From positions 1,456,475-1,520,474 of the forward strand of contig NZ_CAKLDI010000001.1 in the NCBI RefSeq assembly GCF_921293875.1: a stretch of 64,000 nucleotides of DNA, read 5' to 3'. Source of the stretch: Vibrio stylophorae (GTDB taxonomy: Bacteria; Pseudomonadota; Gammaproteobacteria; Enterobacterales; Vibrionaceae). A program made the translations under genes and the position numbers. The notes below the pieces were generated by a model, which was not told the DNA's origin, did not search any database, and saw nothing but the letters and a program-made list of their open reading frames with translations. Below, piece after piece: positions 46,235 through 55,239 of the stretch (positions within the stretch are counted from its first letter, which is position 1; each line of letters begins with the position of its first letter).

Positions 46235-48382
46235 ATGCGCACAAAGTCGACCTTAACTCTATTTTGCTCACTTCTGTCTATGCCCATCGTGCATGCTGAA
46301 GACGATCTATTATCCCTCGTGGATATACCACTCTCCTCACTTGCAGATACAAAAGTGACTTCTGCAACCAAAAAAGCGCAGAGTCTCTCTGAGATCCCAG
46401 CGGCTGTTTACATCATCACAGCAAAGGAGATTGAGCGTTCTGGTGCGCGCTCGGTCGCTGACGCATTGGCACTTGCCCCTGGCCTTCATGTGGCCAAATT
46501 TTCAAATTACGATTGGGGAATCAGTGCCCGCAGCACCAATGAAAGTCTAAGTAACACACTGCTTGTGATGGTTGATGGCCGTAGCGTCTTTAACCCTATG
46601 TTTTCAGGGGTTGATTGGGATCTCATTCCCGTCAGCTTAAACAATATTGAGCAAATTGAAGTGGTCTTAGGCCCTGTGGGAACCATGTGGGGCGGCAATG
46701 CCGTAAATGGGGTAATCAATATCATTACCAAGGAAGCTGAAAATGCGCCGCAAGGCGATATATCCGCCTCTTTTGGTAACTATGATTACCAAGAGTTTCA
46801 GCTTCACCATGGAATTGAACTTGGCGACTATGCCCATTTAAGTTCTTATTTTGAATTTGTTGACCATAAACCATGGACATCCAATGATGTTCGCATCAAA
46901 GATATTCAAGATTTCCGGGTCTATACCGAGCGTTTTGGCGCGCGCCTCGATTACCAAAAATACGCCGATACCCTTTCACTACAAGCTGGCGGCATTCGCT
47001 CAAGAGAAGATTATCTTTGGCTTGATCTCAACCCGCACTTTTTAAAGCCGCCAACACCGAGTAACCATATTTTTGAAACTGAAATGAAAATGCAAGAATA
47101 TTATCTCGGTGGCCAACATTTGCGTGAATTTGAAAATGGTGATGATTTAGAGACAGCGCTCTGGCTCACCTACAATAGCAATGACAATACCGCGAGAAAC
47201 GCGAAATTTTTGCGTTTTGATCTCGACAGTCATTACGCATTTAACGATCTGTGGTCCACACGCTTAACCGTGGGTGCCAACGTGCGCTTCATTGATGAAA
47301 AACTAGGCCAGTTTAGTGCGCGAGAAGCGCATAACATGCCTTACCTGCGTTATAGCCTCAATCACTCTGACTTTTTCAATCAAAACTATGGCCTTTATTT
47401 TAACTGGGAAGTGCCACTCACAGACAAAGCGCAAATCATTGTGGGCAACCGCTGGCAATATAACAACATCAATGAAAAAATTGATGCGCAGCCGCAAATT
47501 CGTCTCAGTTACAACATCGCCCCGAAGCAACTCTTTTGGATGGGCTGGGGACGCTCAATTGTGACGCCGTCACGCCTAGAGCGCGAAACCAACTTTCGTG
47601 ATAACAAATATATGGAAGATGTTCGCTTTAGTGATGGTAATAACTATGACTACTACGTGAGCTATCTCTATCGCGGTAATCCAAACCTCAAAACTGAAGT
47701 GGTCGAAACCTATGAGATGGGTTATCGCCTCAGCCAAAGTGATACGCTGCAGCTCAGTCTCAATGGCTATTACAGCATTCACGACAATATTCGCGCTTAT
47801 CAGCAAACCGGCGCGCAGCAGTGGATCGTACCCGATGGCTCACCGGGCACCCACGGTACTGTGGTTGAGCTGTATACATCACGCTTTATTGACCCGCTTT
47901 GGTCTGAAACCTACGGGGCTGAAATTGCCATGAAATGGCGACCTACGGCCGCGCTACAACTCAATGCCAATTACAGCTACAAAAACATCAATGGCCATTG
48001 TCGCGGTGCCATTTGTCCGGGGAATGATGCAGTCTGGCGCGTGCTAGAAAACCAACCCAACCACTTTATCAATGCGCAACTGATGTGGGATATCACGCCA
48101 ACCCTTTGGTTTAGTAGCACCATGCAATATGTGGCTGAGTCTAAACTGCATCCGGATTATCAAGCGGTGCTCAGTGAACACAGCCGCTATATCTGGCCGC
48201 AAGTGCTCAGTGTCGATACATCTCTTAGTTGGCAAAAACAAGCCAATTACCCGCAAATTACCGCATCAATTGAAAATATTGGTGCAGACCAAACTCATGA
48301 GTTCCCACTTGCCGTGAACCCCTATACCAATGGATTACAGTATTGGCTGACGGTGGATTGGAACTACGCTGCGATGGATTAA
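46235..48382 (+). CDS. TonB-dependent outer-membrane receptor
   Basis: This 715-residue receptor has a signal peptide (about residues 1-22, ending VHA), a plug domain (about 45-160) and a 22-strand barrel. The plug includes 'SLSEIPAAVYIITAKEIERSGARSVADALALAPGL' (in part), 'LLVMVDGRSVFNP' and 'VVLGPVGTMWGGNAVNGVINIITK'. No classical N-terminal TonB box was identified with confidence. It is the first gene of a likely operon with a YfiR-like protein and a diguanylate cyclase. The ligand is unknown; siderophore, cobalamin, carbohydrate or peptide are all possible. Confidence 0.9.
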   Translation: MRTKSTLTLFCSLLSMPIVHAEDDLLSLVDIPLSSLADTKVTSATKKAQSLSEIPAAVYIITAKEIERSGARSVADALALAPGLHVAKFSNYDWGISARSTNESLSNTLLVMVDGRSVFNPMFSGVDWDLIPVSLNNIEQIEVVLGPVGTMWGGNAVNGVINIITKEAENAPQGDISASFGNYDYQEFQLHHGIELGDYAHLSSYFEFVDHKPWTSNDVRIKDIQDFRVYTERFGARLDYQKYADTLSLQAGGIRSREDYLWLDLNPHFLKPPTPSNHIFETEMKMQEYYLGGQHLREFENGDDLETALWLTYNSNDNTARNAKFLRFDLDSHYAFNDLWSTRLTVGANVRFIDEKLGQFSAREAHNMPYLRYSLNHSDFFNQNYGLYFNWEVPLTDKAQIIVGNRWQYNNINEKIDAQPQIRLSYNIAPKQLFWMGWGRSIVTPSRLERETNFRDNKYMEDVRFSDGNNYDYYVSYLYRGNPNLKTEVVETYEMGYRLSQSDTLQLSLNGYYSIHDNIRAYQQTGAQQWIVPDGSPGTHGTVVELYTSRFIDPLWSETYGAEIAMKWRPTAALQLNANYSYKNINGHCRGAICPGNDAVWRVLENQPNHFINAQLMWDITPTLWFSSTMQYVAESKLHPDYQAVLSEHSRYIWPQVLSVDTSLSWQKQANYPQITASIENIGADQTHEFPLAVNPYTNGLQYWLTVDWNYAAMD

Positions 48383-48396
48383 TTTTGTTTCAGAAA

Positions 48397-48921
48397 ATGG
48401 CCCATTTTTATTTTTCAATTATGCGCATCCTCTTTGGCATGAGCCTAATGCTCTTTTGTGTATCAGCACATGCCAAGTACAGCGAAACAGATCTCAAAGC
48501 GGTTTATCTTTACCGCTTTGCGCTTTTGGCTGAATGGCACCAAACCCAATACCCACCCCATCAAATTTATTACTGCGCAACCCAAGCAAGCCCTGTAACA
48601 GAACAGCTGGCACGCTTAGTTGCAGCCAAAAAAGATCGCGCGCATTTTCATCTACTCACAGACCAAAGTGTACCGAACTGCCAGCTCATTTATGTCGATC
48701 CGGCCGCCAAAGCTGAGCTCGACACACTCAAACAGCACTATCCCAATGCACTTTTAGTGGGCAATGGCCGCAGCTTTATCAAGATGGGCGGTATGATTTC
48801 GCTCATCAAGGTCAACAATCGAATTAAGCCGCTGATATCGATCAAAAATATAGAAGCCACTGGGGTGAAAATTCGTGCTCAATTGCTCAGCATTGCTGAG
48901 CTTGCATCGGAGGCTCAATGA
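48397..48921 (+). CDS. YfiR-like (DUF4154) periplasmic protein
   Basis: This protein of 174 residues begins with a signal peptide (MAHFYFSIMRILFGMSLMLF and following, ending SAHA). The mature part has the YfiR/DUF4154 signature 'ETDLKAVYLYRFALLAEWH' and 'ALLVGNGRSFIKMGGMISLIKVNNRIKPLISIKNIEATGVKI' (in part). YfiR in Pseudomonas is a periplasmic repressor of the diguanylate cyclase YfiN. Its last codons overlap the cyclase start (ATGA), so they are coupled. An ATG at 48421 is an alternative start. The gene lies 14 bp after the receptor gene. Confidence 0.85.
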   Translation: MAHFYFSIMRILFGMSLMLFCVSAHAKYSETDLKAVYLYRFALLAEWHQTQYPPHQIYYCATQASPVTEQLARLVAAKKDRAHFHLLTDQSVPNCQLIYVDPAAKAELDTLKQHYPNALLVGNGRSFIKMGGMISLIKVNNRIKPLISIKNIEATGVKIRAQLLSIAELASEAQ

Positions 48922-50861
48922 TATTTTTGCGTCTTCGACAACTACCACTGCGATACAAAATGATGTTGCCAATTTGGCTTTCATTGACGTTGCTTATCGC
49001 ATTTCTTGGTACAGGCACCATTGAGCTACTTAGCCGCTCACAAAAAGATGCGCTGGATATGCGCGTTCATATTCTCTCTGAAGGTGTTGCCAATACGCTG
49101 CAAGCCGCCCTCACCTTTGAGGATGTGGTGACCATTCAAGAGCAGTTAACTCATTTAAGTTTTGATCCGGATATCATCGCCGCGAAAGTTGAAAATGAGC
49201 AAGGCAAATCCCTTGCATCCATTCATCAACTGCCGAAACATTGTTATTGGCGTCATGCTCATGTGGAATGCAAAGACACTGAATTTCGCGAGCATACCAT
49301 CTATATCAAGCTGGATAATGAACTACTGGGTAAGCTGACTTATTGGGTCTCTCAAGAAACGCTACTGCTTCATAAAAAACAGATGTGGAGCGGCCTTGGC
49401 TTACTCTTGATTATCCTATCAACCGTGGCTTGGATGCTGGCGCGCTCACTTCATGCGATGTTTGTACTGCCATTGAATACCCTGCACAGCTCTATGTCAG
49501 ACATCATTGCTGAGGGTATTCATAACCGCACGCTACCCGTCGTCCATGAAGATGAAATTGGCAAACTCACTGGACAATTTAACGCGCTGGTTTCCAACCT
49601 CGTAGAGCGGGAAGATGATCTTTATTTAGCGCTGCAAAAGCTTGAACAAAAAAACCACTATATCCATCAAGCCATGGATGTAATGAAGCGTGGTATTTTG
49701 GCGATCTCCCCACAAGGCGTGATTACCTATCACAATCCAATGATGAGTAAAGAGTTTCCTCACCTCACTCAGCATTGCTGTGCGCGTACATTTTTAGAAC
49801 AGAGCTTTGAGCCCAAATCCGTGGTCGATAGCTTGCTTCATGGCGCGCAAATGCACCACGAGTTGATCAACCTTGAACTCAAGGGAATTCACAATCATCG
49901 ACGCTACCATATCAGTTGCCACCCCATGGCCAATGCCGATCATGTGATGGTGCAAGTTGAAGATCATACGGAACGTTACTTAGCTGAGCATCGCCGCCGA
50001 TTGATTGAGCTAATGTTTGAACAAAACCAAGATGCCATCATGGTGATTGGACGCGATCTCAGCGTAGAAATGCAAAATACCGCTAGCATCAATTGGTTTG
50101 GCAAATTGAATAAAGCCAACGCATTACCGATTCACATTCCGGAAATCAAGCGTTGGACGCAAATTCGCATGCTGCTTCGCAATGACCGCTATGTCACTCA
50201 AGTTGAAATTCCAAAGGAAAATCAACCGCCATGTCCATGCTTGATGCAAGTACGAACCCTGCGCAATGAAGAAGGCTATGTCGAGGCGTTCGTCTTAGTC
50301 TTAACCGACCAATCGGCTGAGATTGAACTCAAACGACTCAGTCATGCGGTTTATCATGATCCATTAACAGGACTTGCCAACCGAGTGCACGCCTTTAATT
50401 GGCTTGAGCAAACCCACGACCAGGGGCATGCATTGTATGTGATGTTCTTGGATCTTGATGGGTTTAAAGCGGTGAACGATAAATATGGCCACTATGTGGG
50501 TGATGAACTGCTGCGCGTGGTTGCCAAGCGGCTGACCCAATGTGTTGCCGGTCGCGATTTGGTGGCTCGCCTCTCTGGCGATGAGTTCTTGCTAGCCATC
50601 GATCACAGCCGAACCTATCTGCCTGTGGTTGAGCGAATTTTACAGGCGCTCTCACAACCTATCGCGGTCAATGGCTTTCATTGCCAGATCACCGTTAGTA
50701 TCGGTTTAACCCATTGGACGGCGCATGCAACCACACCGCTTGAACAAGTGATTCATCAAGCCGATGAGGCCATGTATCAAGCAAAACGTGCAGGGAAAAA
50801 CCAATACAAACTACATGGCGCTGATTTACAGCGTTTATGTCAGCCTTCAGCGCAATCATAA
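48918..50861 (+). CDS. Membrane diguanylate cyclase with PAS domains
   Basis: This 647-residue inner-membrane protein resembles YfiN/TpbB in layout. It has a first membrane helix (about 18-40), a periplasmic CHASE8-like sensor domain (about 45-150), a second helix (about 155-178), HAMP, and two PAS-like regions (about 250-470). A C-terminal GGDEF domain follows, with the active-site motif SGDEF at 553-557. The metal-binding 'FLDLDGFKAVND' and 'HAHFNW' regions are in place, so it is probably active. The usual RxxD inhibitory site before it reads AGRD and lacks the Arg. It should make c-di-GMP under YfiR control. Confidence 0.9.
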   Translation: MIFLRLRQLPLRYKMMLPIWLSLTLLIAFLGTGTIELLSRSQKDALDMRVHILSEGVANTLQAALTFEDVVTIQEQLTHLSFDPDIIAAKVENEQGKSLASIHQLPKHCYWRHAHVECKDTEFREHTIYIKLDNELLGKLTYWVSQETLLLHKKQMWSGLGLLLIILSTVAWMLARSLHAMFVLPLNTLHSSMSDIIAEGIHNRTLPVVHEDEIGKLTGQFNALVSNLVEREDDLYLALQKLEQKNHYIHQAMDVMKRGILAISPQGVITYHNPMMSKEFPHLTQHCCARTFLEQSFEPKSVVDSLLHGAQMHHELINLELKGIHNHRRYHISCHPMANADHVMVQVEDHTERYLAEHRRRLIELMFEQNQDAIMVIGRDLSVEMQNTASINWFGKLNKANALPIHIPEIKRWTQIRMLLRNDRYVTQVEIPKENQPPCPCLMQVRTLRNEEGYVEAFVLVLTDQSAEIELKRLSHAVYHDPLTGLANRVHAFNWLEQTHDQGHALYVMFLDLDGFKAVNDKYGHYVGDELLRVVAKRLTQCVAGRDLVARLSGDEFLLAIDHSRTYLPVVERILQALSQPIAVNGFHCQITVSIGLTHWTAHATTPLEQVIHQADEAMYQAKRAGKNQYKLHGADLQRLCQPSAQS

Positions 50862-50892
50862 ATATCTCTTTCAGTCGCACACATACACACAT

Positions 50893-50921
50893 AAAAAGAT
50901 GGCTTTGGCCATCTTTTATTT
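50893..50921 (+). terminator. Terminator of the receptor-YfiR-cyclase operon
   Basis: AAAAAGATGGC, loop TTT, GCCATCTTTTATTTT, about 30 bp after the cyclase stop codon. Confidence 0.85.
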
Positions 50922-50998
50922 TGGCCAAAACCCAACCTAAACAATCAATCCAACAAAAACCATCGATATCGACAATGGATTTAATCGGCGATATCACT

Positions 50999-51133
50999 TT
51001 GTGACAGAACTGGCTTTCCCCTATCTTACGTCCATGCACAAACTTGCATGCGCTAGATTGTTTTACAATCCATGTCATCCAAGTATTTCCATCTGCACTT
51101 CCTTTGCCCTTCTCCACGAGAAGGGCTTTTTTT
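50999..51133 (+). ncRNA. Candidate small RNA or attenuated leader upstream of mntH
   Basis: A promoter-like -35 TTGTGA (50999-51004), 17-bp spacer and -10 TATCTT (51022-51027) precede a strong intrinsic terminator. The terminator is a perfect 9-bp stem GCCCTTCTC / GAGAAGGGC with a 3-nt loop and seven T residues (51106-51133). The implied transcript is about 100 nt and has no Shine-Dalgarno-preceded reading frame that I can support. It may be an independent sRNA or a terminating leader of mntH. No known family was recognised. Confidence 0.45.
51106..51133 (+). terminator. Strong intrinsic terminator 135 bp before mntH
   Basis: Perfect 9-bp stem, loop CAC, seven T residues. No annotated plus-strand gene ends here. 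Confidence 0.88.
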
Positions 51134-51267
51134 GCGCGCTTTTTCAGACAAGCCGCCAGAAGAAAGAACAATCGAATAGACCTATCAAAGATATAGAAAC
51201 CATATATCTGACCTGGATAAATAATCGGCGTAGATTGACTACATTGCCCACGACGATTAATAAGACC

Positions 51268-52503
51268 ATGACGACAACCACTTTAAATACTGCAATCGCA
51301 GCACCTCGCCCCCTGAAACAGCGCATGATGCTGCTTGGCCCTGCCTTTATTGCAGCTATCGGCTATATCGACCCTGGTAACTTTGCGACCAACATCGAAG
51401 CAGGCTCTAGTTACGGCTATCAGCTACTTTGGGTTGTATTAGGTGCCAATCTTATGGCGATGCTGATTCAGTACCTATCAGCCAAACTAGGCATTGTCAC
51501 TGGCAAAAACCTGGCAGAGCACCTACGTGATTCACTGCCCAAATGGGCCGTTGTGCCTTACTGGATTCAAGCCGAAGTGATCGCCATGGCTACAGATTTG
51601 GCAGAATTTATTGGTGCGGCGGTGGGTTTTCAGTTGCTATTTGGCATCTCGCTTTTTGATGGCGCACTATTAACAGGTGCGGCAACCTTTGCCATTTTGC
51701 TACTCAATCAAAACGGACAAAAACCGCTTGAGCTGGTAATTGGCGCCCTCTTAATTGTGGTTGCCAGCATCTATGTGGTCGAACTCTTTATGGTCACGCC
51801 AGAGCCGGGAGAAATGGCCAAAGGTCTGTTGGTACCATCCATTCAAAACTCACATCAGGTGTATCTTGCAGCTGGTATTCTCGGTGCCACAGTCATGCCC
51901 CATGTGATTTACCTTCACTCAGCACTGTTTGGCAAAAAAGATCCCGACGATACCAACACTCGTCTGCGTGGCACACGCATTGATATCCTGATTGCCATGA
52001 CCATTGCAGGTTTTGTCAACGTTGCCATTGTTGCCATGGCTGCCGCCGTCTTTTTTAGCTCAGGCAACCAGCATATTGCTGAAATTGAAACCGCCTATAT
52101 GACGCTGCAACCTTTAGTGGGTCAGGCTGCTGCTGTGCTCTTTGGTGTGTCTTTAATTGCCTCTGGCCTATCATCAACTGTGGTAGGAACATTAGCAGGA
52201 CAAGTGGTCATGCAAGGCTTTATTCGTCGCACTATTCCACTATGGATTCGCCGAGCAGTCACCATGCTACCAGCACTGGTCGTCATTGGCTTGGGCATGG
52301 ACACCACTGAGATTTTAGTGATGAGTCAAGTGGTGTTGAGCTTTGGTATCGCGCTAGCAATTATTCCCCTTCTACGCTTTACCAGCAGCAAAGCCTTAAT
52401 GGGTGACTATCAAAACCAACGCTGGGTTCATTGGCTTGGTTGCGCCATTGTCCTTTTCGTCCTTGTACTCAACGTCTTTTTACTTTCGCAACTGTTTGCT
52501 TAA
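51268..52503 (+). CDS. mntH: Nramp-type Mn2+/H+ symporter
   Basis: This is an 11-helix inner-membrane transporter for Mn2+ (and Fe2+), 411 residues long. Family motifs are the helix-1 metal-binding segment '[11 protein letters not shown]' (residues about 32-42), '[20 protein letters not shown]', the helix-6 '[16 protein letters not shown]' with the metal-ligand Met and His, and '[20 protein letters not shown]'. It is clearly orthologous to E. coli MntH. The frame is open upstream to 51001, but similarity begins just after the ATG at 51268. The ribosome-binding site is weak. A strong terminator ends the unit. Confidence 0.95.
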   Translation: MTTTTLNTAIAAPRPLKQRMMLLGPAFIAAIGYIDPGNFATNIEAGSSYGYQLLWVVLGANLMAMLIQYLSAKLGIVTGKNLAEHLRDSLPKWAVVPYWIQAEVIAMATDLAEFIGAAVGFQLLFGISLFDGALLTGAATFAILLLNQNGQKPLELVIGALLIVVASIYVVELFMVTPEPGEMAKGLLVPSIQNSHQVYLAAGILGATVMPHVIYLHSALFGKKDPDDTNTRLRGTRIDILIAMTIAGFVNVAIVAMAAAVFFSSGNQHIAEIETAYMTLQPLVGQAAAVLFGVSLIASGLSSTVVGTLAGQVVMQGFIRRTIPLWIRRAVTMLPALVVIGLGMDTTEILVMSQVVLSFGIALAIIPLLRFTSSKALMGDYQNQRWVHWLGCAIVLFVLVLNVFLLSQLFA

Positions 52504-52529
52504 ACCATCATTGACCAATCATCAGAAAT

Positions 52530-52561
52530 AAAAAGGGCATGCCAAGCATGCCCTTTTTTAT
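52530..52561. terminator. Bidirectional terminator between mntH and the BCCT gene
   Basis: AAAAAGGGCATG, loop CCAAG, CATGCCCTTTTTTT; T-runs lie on both sides. Confidence 0.9.
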
Positions 52562-52593
52562 TCACAATTGATTCAGAAAAAATTCAAGTGAGA

Positions 52594-54261
52594 TTAGCGA
52601 GGGAGTGGACGACGCACTTTTTTCGCAGGTCGAGGCTCACTCATCAGCCCTTTCACCAAAGACACGCTAGCAAGTAGTACCACAATGGCAAACGGGAAGC
52701 CTGTGGTCACTGCCATCGCCTGTGCAGCCGCAAGGCCACCACCGAGCATCAGCGCAATCGCCACCAAACCTTCAAAGGTACACCAGAACACGCGCTGCAC
52801 CGTTGGTGCATCCACTTTACCGCCCGCAGCAATGGAATCGATCACCAATGAGCCGGAGTCAGCAGAGGTCACGAAGAACACCACAATCAGAATAATACCG
52901 ACAAATGAGGTAATCGCTTTCAGTGGCAATACATCCAACATCAAGAAAAGCTTAAGCTCTAGCGCTGCGTTATAAACACCTTGGTAGTTTTCATAAACGA
53001 ACTGGTTGATTGCCGTCCCGCCAAAGGCGGTCATCCACAACACACACACGGTTGACGGAATCAAAATAACACAGGTGATAAATTCACGAACACTGCGACC
53101 ACGAGAAACGCGGGCAATGAACATGCCAACAAATGGTGACCAGGAGATCCACCATGCCCAGTAAAATGCAGACCAACTCTGTGAGAAGTTCACATCTTCA
53201 CGGCCAAAAGGCATGGATAGCGCTGGCAAGTTTGCAAGATAAGCACCGATGTTATCGAAAAAGCCTGTCAAAATGCCGAGTGTTGGACCAACCACAATCA
53301 CGAACAAAAGCAGCAATGCCGCAAGGCCCATGTTGATTTCAGACAGGCGTTTCACGCCACTATCGAGACCAGCAACCACAGAGATCAAAGCCAATGCCGT
53401 GATAAACACGATCAATAGAATTTGCGTAGTGGTATTAATTGGCACATCAAAAAGGTAGTTCAATCCCTGCAGCGCTTGTGTCGCGCCATAGCCCAAGGAG
53501 GTAGCCAAGCCAAAGACAGTCGCGACAACCGCCAAAATATCAATGATATGACCTGTCCAACCCCAAACACGCTCACCAAAAAGTGGATAGAAGATGGAAC
53601 GCATGGTCAGTGGCAATCCCTTATTAAAAGAGAAAATCGCCAAGCCCAGTGCGAGCAGCGCATATAAAGACCAAGGATGCAGCGCCCAGTGATACAAAGT
53701 TGCCGCCATACCTAAGGAGGTCGCTGCTGCTGCATCACCTGCCGCGCCCGCTAATGGCGCCCAGTCCGTGCGAATACCATCCGCCCCAACCTTGACCCCT
53801 TCAATCGATGATTGGAAGTGAGACATCGGCTCAGACACACCAAAGAACACCAAGCCAATGCCCATGCCAGCTGCAAACAACATGGCCAACCATCCGGCGT
53901 AGGAATAATCAGGTGTGGCTTCTGTACCACCGATGCGCACATTACCAAGCGGCGTGACAATCAGCAGTATACAGACAAGGAAAAAGATATTGCCGGCCAG
54001 AATAAAGAACCAATCAAGACTTGAAACAAGCCAGCCCTTTAAACTGCCAAAAAAGGTGCCCACTTGCTCTCGGAAAAGCAAGGTCAGCACGACAAACAAC
54101 ACGATGCTTAAACCTGAAATGGCAAACACGCGGTTGTGAATATCGAGGCCAAGCGGCCCGACTTTAAGAGCGATATTGTCTTGACCAATTTGATAGTCAG
54201 TATCAATTGGCGTGACTTTACCGTCAGGACGTTGGATCCCACCGTTATAATCATCGTTCAC
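52594..54261 (-). CDS. BCCT family betaine/carnitine/choline transporter
   Basis: This is an inner-membrane osmolyte carrier of 555 residues with 12 helices. Signatures are 'FAAGMGIGLVFFGVSEPMSHF' (helix 3), the aromatic 'WAWWISWSPFVGMFIARVSRGRSVREF' box of helix 8 and connecting helix (in part), and 'FFVTSADSGSLVIDSIAAGG' (helix 10). Members import glycine betaine, choline or related compounds with Na+ or H+. The cytoplasmic tail is short (RPAKKVRRPLPR), unlike long osmosensing tails of BetP. It is monocistronic, consistent with a salt-stress role in a marine organism. Confidence 0.92.
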   Translation of the reverse strand: MNDDYNGGIQRPDGKVTPIDTDYQIGQDNIALKVGPLGLDIHNRVFAISGLSIVLFVVLTLLFREQVGTFFGSLKGWLVSSLDWFFILAGNIFFLVCILLIVTPLGNVRIGGTEATPDYSYAGWLAMLFAAGMGIGLVFFGVSEPMSHFQSSIEGVKVGADGIRTDWAPLAGAAGDAAAATSLGMAATLYHWALHPWSLYALLALGLAIFSFNKGLPLTMRSIFYPLFGERVWGWTGHIIDILAVVATVFGLATSLGYGATQALQGLNYLFDVPINTTTQILLIVFITALALISVVAGLDSGVKRLSEINMGLAALLLLFVIVVGPTLGILTGFFDNIGAYLANLPALSMPFGREDVNFSQSWSAFYWAWWISWSPFVGMFIARVSRGRSVREFITCVILIPSTVCVLWMTAFGGTAINQFVYENYQGVYNAALELKLFLMLDVLPLKAITSFVGIILIVVFFVTSADSGSLVIDSIAAGGKVDAPTVQRVFWCTFEGLVAIALMLGGGLAAAQAMAVTTGFPFAIVVLLASVSLVKGLMSEPRPAKKVRRPLPR

Positions 54262-54492
54262 GAATTATCTCCTTAAATACGTGGGTAAACCTTAGTGAGT
54301 TCGACTAAAAACAAACCATTTTTTAGCCAAAACTCAATTTGAAATTGTTTCATTCAAAAATAAGGGCACGCTATCATAACGCCGAACGGTGCATTGTAAA
54401 GCGACCGCTGTTGATTGTTTGTTCAGTTGTTGCGCTTTTGTTCGCTTTCGATGACCAAAATCAAAATGACGTAACAAATCAGCGTGCTGATT

Positions 54493-55239
54493 CTATTGCC
54501 AAATATCGCTTAATTTCGCATCAGATTCATAGTGATAAGCCAGCTGCGCTTGCAACAGCTCCGCTGTTGCTAAGGCATCGGTTAAAGCGTGGTGCGGCTG
54601 ATACACAGGCAGGCCATAACGCGCGCGTGCTCGGCCTAAGCGCACCGAAGCACGGCGCTTACGCTTGAGCCAATTCCAAAAACCCGCGCACAATCGCTGC
54701 TGTACCGCCGCTTCAATATCTAAAGTGTCCACCACAGGGAACTCAATCCCCTCACCTAGGCGCTTCAGCAGTGCCTGGTAAAGAAATTGACGCTCGATAC
54801 TCTTGTAGTGCACCACCACCACTTTGCCCGCCAGCGCCGCCAGTACTTGATCCAAAATTACGTTAAGATCAGGCGCGTTTTTCACTTCCGTATCTGTGAT
54901 GCCATGAATCACCACCGATTCTTCATTGAGTGGTCGATGGGGATTGACCACCCAATGCGCCGAGTCTTTGCACAGAATGCGTGACGGGGTAAAGGGCACC
55001 AAACCTATGGTTAGAATTTCATCATCAATGGGATGTAAACCCGTGGTCTCAAAGTCCAGCGCTACAAAGGGCACCTCATTGAGCGGCGTATCGCCACTGA
55101 CCTGACCTGCGCCATAAAAAGCCTTTAACCGCGGATCCTTGGCTTGCTCAGCAAGCTCATTAAAACGCTTGGGCCAATCGGGCGTCCACTGGGTATCAAT
55201 CAGTGGCGCATTGGGATCGATATATCCAAACCAGCTCAT
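54493..55239 (-). CDS. DnaQ-like 3'-5' exonuclease
   Basis: This protein of 248 residues has the DEDDh exonuclease fold. Exo I is 'FVALDFETTGLHP' with D62 and E64, Exo II is in the 'HGITDTEVKNAPDLNVILDQV' region and Exo III is 'HHALTDALATAEL' with the catalytic His and Asp. It is related to the PolC/epsilon exonuclease domain. The first 50 residues are a variable extension. Its ATG overlaps the stop of the DUF294 gene upstream as TAATG, so the two are translationally coupled. Its cellular substrate is not known. Confidence 0.88.
   Translation of the reverse strand: MSWFGYIDPNAPLIDTQWTPDWPKRFNELAEQAKDPRLKAFYGAGQVSGDTPLNEVPFVALDFETTGLHPIDDEILTIGLVPFTPSRILCKDSAHWVVNPHRPLNEESVVIHGITDTEVKNAPDLNVILDQVLAALAGKVVVVHYKSIERQFLYQALLKRLGEGIEFPVVDTLDIEAAVQQRLCAGFWNWLKRKRRASVRLGRARARYGLPVYQPHHALTDALATAELLQAQLAYHYESDAKLSDIWQ

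Larger units (their letters stand above)
50862..51267. other. 406-bp gap before mntH
   Basis: It holds the cyclase operon terminator, then a sigma-70-like promoter and a second strong terminator (candidate small RNA, listed separately), then the mntH leader. Confidence 0.6.

Noticed and set aside
51235-51263. Consensus-like promoter TTGACT-17 bp-TAATAA just before mntH
   Set aside because: Transcription would begin at or after the mntH ATG, leaving no leader. It is probably fortuitous unless the transcript is leaderless or translation starts later.
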